Origin: Thiopseudomonas alkaliphila
GTDB taxonomy: Bacteria; Pseudomonadota; Gammaproteobacteria; Pseudomonadales; Pseudomonadaceae
Reading direction: 5' to 3'
Length of the DNA stretch: 64,000 nt
NCBI RefSeq assembly: GCF_001267175.1
Contig: NZ_CP012358.1
Span: forward strand, 2,045,001-2,109,000
A program made the translations under genes and the position numbers. Positions 62,791 to 64,000 of the stretch are shown one piece after another (the stretch's first letter is position 1; each line of letters begins with the position of its first letter). Under the pieces are notes generated by a model. That model was given only the letters and a program-made list of their open reading frames with translations. It was not told where the DNA came from and did no database searches.

Positions 62791-64000
62791 TTAGAGACCG
62801 TTTTTCTCTTTGAACTCACGGCGGCGGCGATGCAATACTGGCTCGGTGTAGCCGTTAGGCTGCGCTTTACCTTGCAGAACCAGCTCTAAAGAAGCTTGGA
62901 ACGCAATATTGTCATCGAAGTTAGGTGCCATTGGGCGATAGATTGGATCGTTGGCGTTTTGACGGTCAACGACTTCAGCCATGCGCTTCATGGTCTCAAC
63001 GATTTGCTCTTCAGTCACGATACCGTGGCGTAACCAGTTAGCCATGTGTTGGCTAGAGATACGCAGGGTGGCGCGGTCTTCCATTAAGCCGACATCGTTA
63101 ATATCAGGTACTTTCGAGCAGCCGACGCTTTGGTCGATCCAACGTACTACGTAACCTAAGATACCTTGGGCGTTGTTATCCAACTCTTGCTGAATTTCTT
63201 CGGCAGTCCAATCGGTATTGGGTGCTAACGGAATAGTTAAAATATCGTCTAAAGAAGCAAACTTACGGGCTTTTAACTCGTTCTGACGGGCAAATACGTC
63301 AACTTTGTGGTAGTGCAGAGCGTGCAGTACCGCTGCTGTAGGTGAAGGAACCCAAGCAGTGTTTGCACCAGCCATCGGGTGGCCAATTTTCTGCTCTAAC
63401 ATGGCTGCCATCAGATCAGGCATAGCCCACATACCTTTACCAATCTGCGCTTTGCCTTGTAAACCTACTGCCAGACCGGTATCAACGTTCCAGTCTTCGT
63501 AAGCGCCGATCCACTTCTCACCGCGCATTGCAGTTTTGCGTACCATTGGGCCCGCTTCCATGGAGGTATGGATTTCGTCACCAGTACGATCTAAGAAACC
63601 GGTGTTAATGAATACCACACGCTCTTTGGCAGCAGCGATACAGGCTTTGAGGTTAACTGTGGTGCGGCGTTCTTCATCCATGATGCCCATTTTCAGGGTG
63701 TTGCGCTGCATGCCTAATACGTCTTCGACACGCTCGAATAGCTCGTTAGCAAAGGCCGCTTCTTCTGGGCCGTGCATTTTTGGTTTAACAATGTACACGC
63801 TACCGGTGCGGCTGTTGCCACGGCTGGTATTGCCATTGAGGTTATGCAGGGCAATTAAGCTGGTGAATAAGCCGTCCATGATGCCTTCAGGCATTTCGTT
63901 GCCTTGCTCATCGAGGATCGCAGGGTTAGTCATCAGGTGGCCAACGTTACGTACGAACAGTAACGAACGACCATGCAGTTTAACTTCTTCACCGTTTAAA
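62791..64000 (-). CDS. glcB: Malate synthase G, C-terminal part (truncated by window end)
   Basis: About 403 codons are in the window; the frame stays open to position 64000, reading [18 protein letters not shown] before MTNP, so the N-terminal ~320 residues of the usual ~725 are outside. Condenses glyoxylate with acetyl-CoA to malate in the glyoxylate shunt. Visible residues include the Mg ligands in [10 protein letters not shown] (E) and [11 protein letters not shown] (D), GCSKVPDI and the catalytic Asp in [13 protein letters not shown]. Terminator downstream; the promoter is not in the window. Confidence 0.96.
   Translation of the reverse strand, partial: LNGEEVKLHGRSLLFVRNVGHLMTNPAILDEQGNEMPEGIMDGLFTSLIALHNLNGNTSRGNSRTGSVYIVKPKMHGPEEAAFANELFERVEDVLGMQRNTLKMGIMDEERRTTVNLKACIAAAKERVVFINTGFLDRTGDEIHTSMEAGPMVRKTAMRGEKWIGAYEDWNVDTGLAVGLQGKAQIGKGMWAMPDLMAAMLEQKIGHPMAGANTAWVPSPTAAVLHALHYHKVDVFARQNELKARKFASLDDILTIPLAPNTDWTAEEIQQELDNNAQGILGYVVRWIDQSVGCSKVPDINDVGLMEDRATLRISSQHMANWLRHGIVTEEQIVETMKRMAEVVDRQNANDPIYRPMAPNFDDNIAFQASLELVLQGKAQPNGYTEPVLHRRRREFKEKNGL

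Overview
The window is a chromosomal segment of a gammaproteobacterium in the Pseudomonadaceae. Supporting points are the gene order birA-coaX-(SPOR gene)-tRNA Tyr/Gly/Thr-tuf-tRNA Trp-secE-nusG-rplKAJL-rpoBC-rpsLG-fusA-tuf-S10-spc-alpha, a pilA/pilBCD locus with divergent pilA, and Pseudomonas-like protein starts and rRNA ends. By eye the G+C is near or a little below 50%, low for Pseudomonas sensu stricto. A Thiopseudomonas/Denitrificimonas-like genus is my inference, not proven here.

Layout. 1-3872: end of an rRNA operon (last 13 nt of 16S, tRNA-Ile, tRNA-Ala, 23S, 5S, terminator). 3873-4496: no intact gene, but the decayed C-terminus of a HlyD-type type I secretion adaptor and a hairpin. 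4497-6680: birA and coaX, then a SPOR-domain gene carrying four in-frame stops. 6704-38579: the tRNA/tuf/sec/nus, L11-L10-RNA polymerase, str, S10, spc and alpha gene blocks, all on the + strand, with recognisable promoters, an L10 leader and several strong hairpins, including terminator-like ones inside operons. The two tuf genes encode identical proteins. 38611-39723: a PACE-type efflux protein and elbB. 39794-44388: type IV pilus locus (pilin on -, pilB-pilC-pilD on +), AT-rich in pilA/pilB and normal by pilD. 44389-44819: non-coding repeats (two 92-nt copies and a degenerate ~23-nt array). 44820-47646 (-): unknown lipoprotein, HI0933-type flavoprotein and a YiiD-type thioesterase. 47953-53137 (+): NhaP2-type antiporter and an MscK-type mechanosensitive channel. 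53134-56046 (-): YeaD-type mutarotase and a TRAP membrane pair (dctQ, dctM) without a substrate-binding gene nearby. 56047-56919: an ~870-nt non-coding region with five same-orientation DnaA-box-like nonamers in a nested repeat. 56920-59949 (+): MBL-fold exported protein with a variant metal motif, PaaI-type thioesterase, selO. 59983-64000 (-): DEDDh exonuclease, cNMP/CBS/DUF294 nucleotidyltransferase, and the 3' part of glcB (malate synthase G).

Most of the window is conserved information-processing machinery: tRNAs, EF-Tu/EF-G, ribosomal proteins, RNA polymerase core subunits and SecE/SecY, grouped so that ribosome, polymerase and translocon synthesis are co-regulated. No complete defence system, CRISPR array, prophage or insertion sequence was seen. 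The least explained features are the DnaA-box repeat cluster (about 56.1-56.8 kb), the iterated elements downstream of pilD, the HlyD relic behind the rRNA operon, and the decayed SPOR gene.
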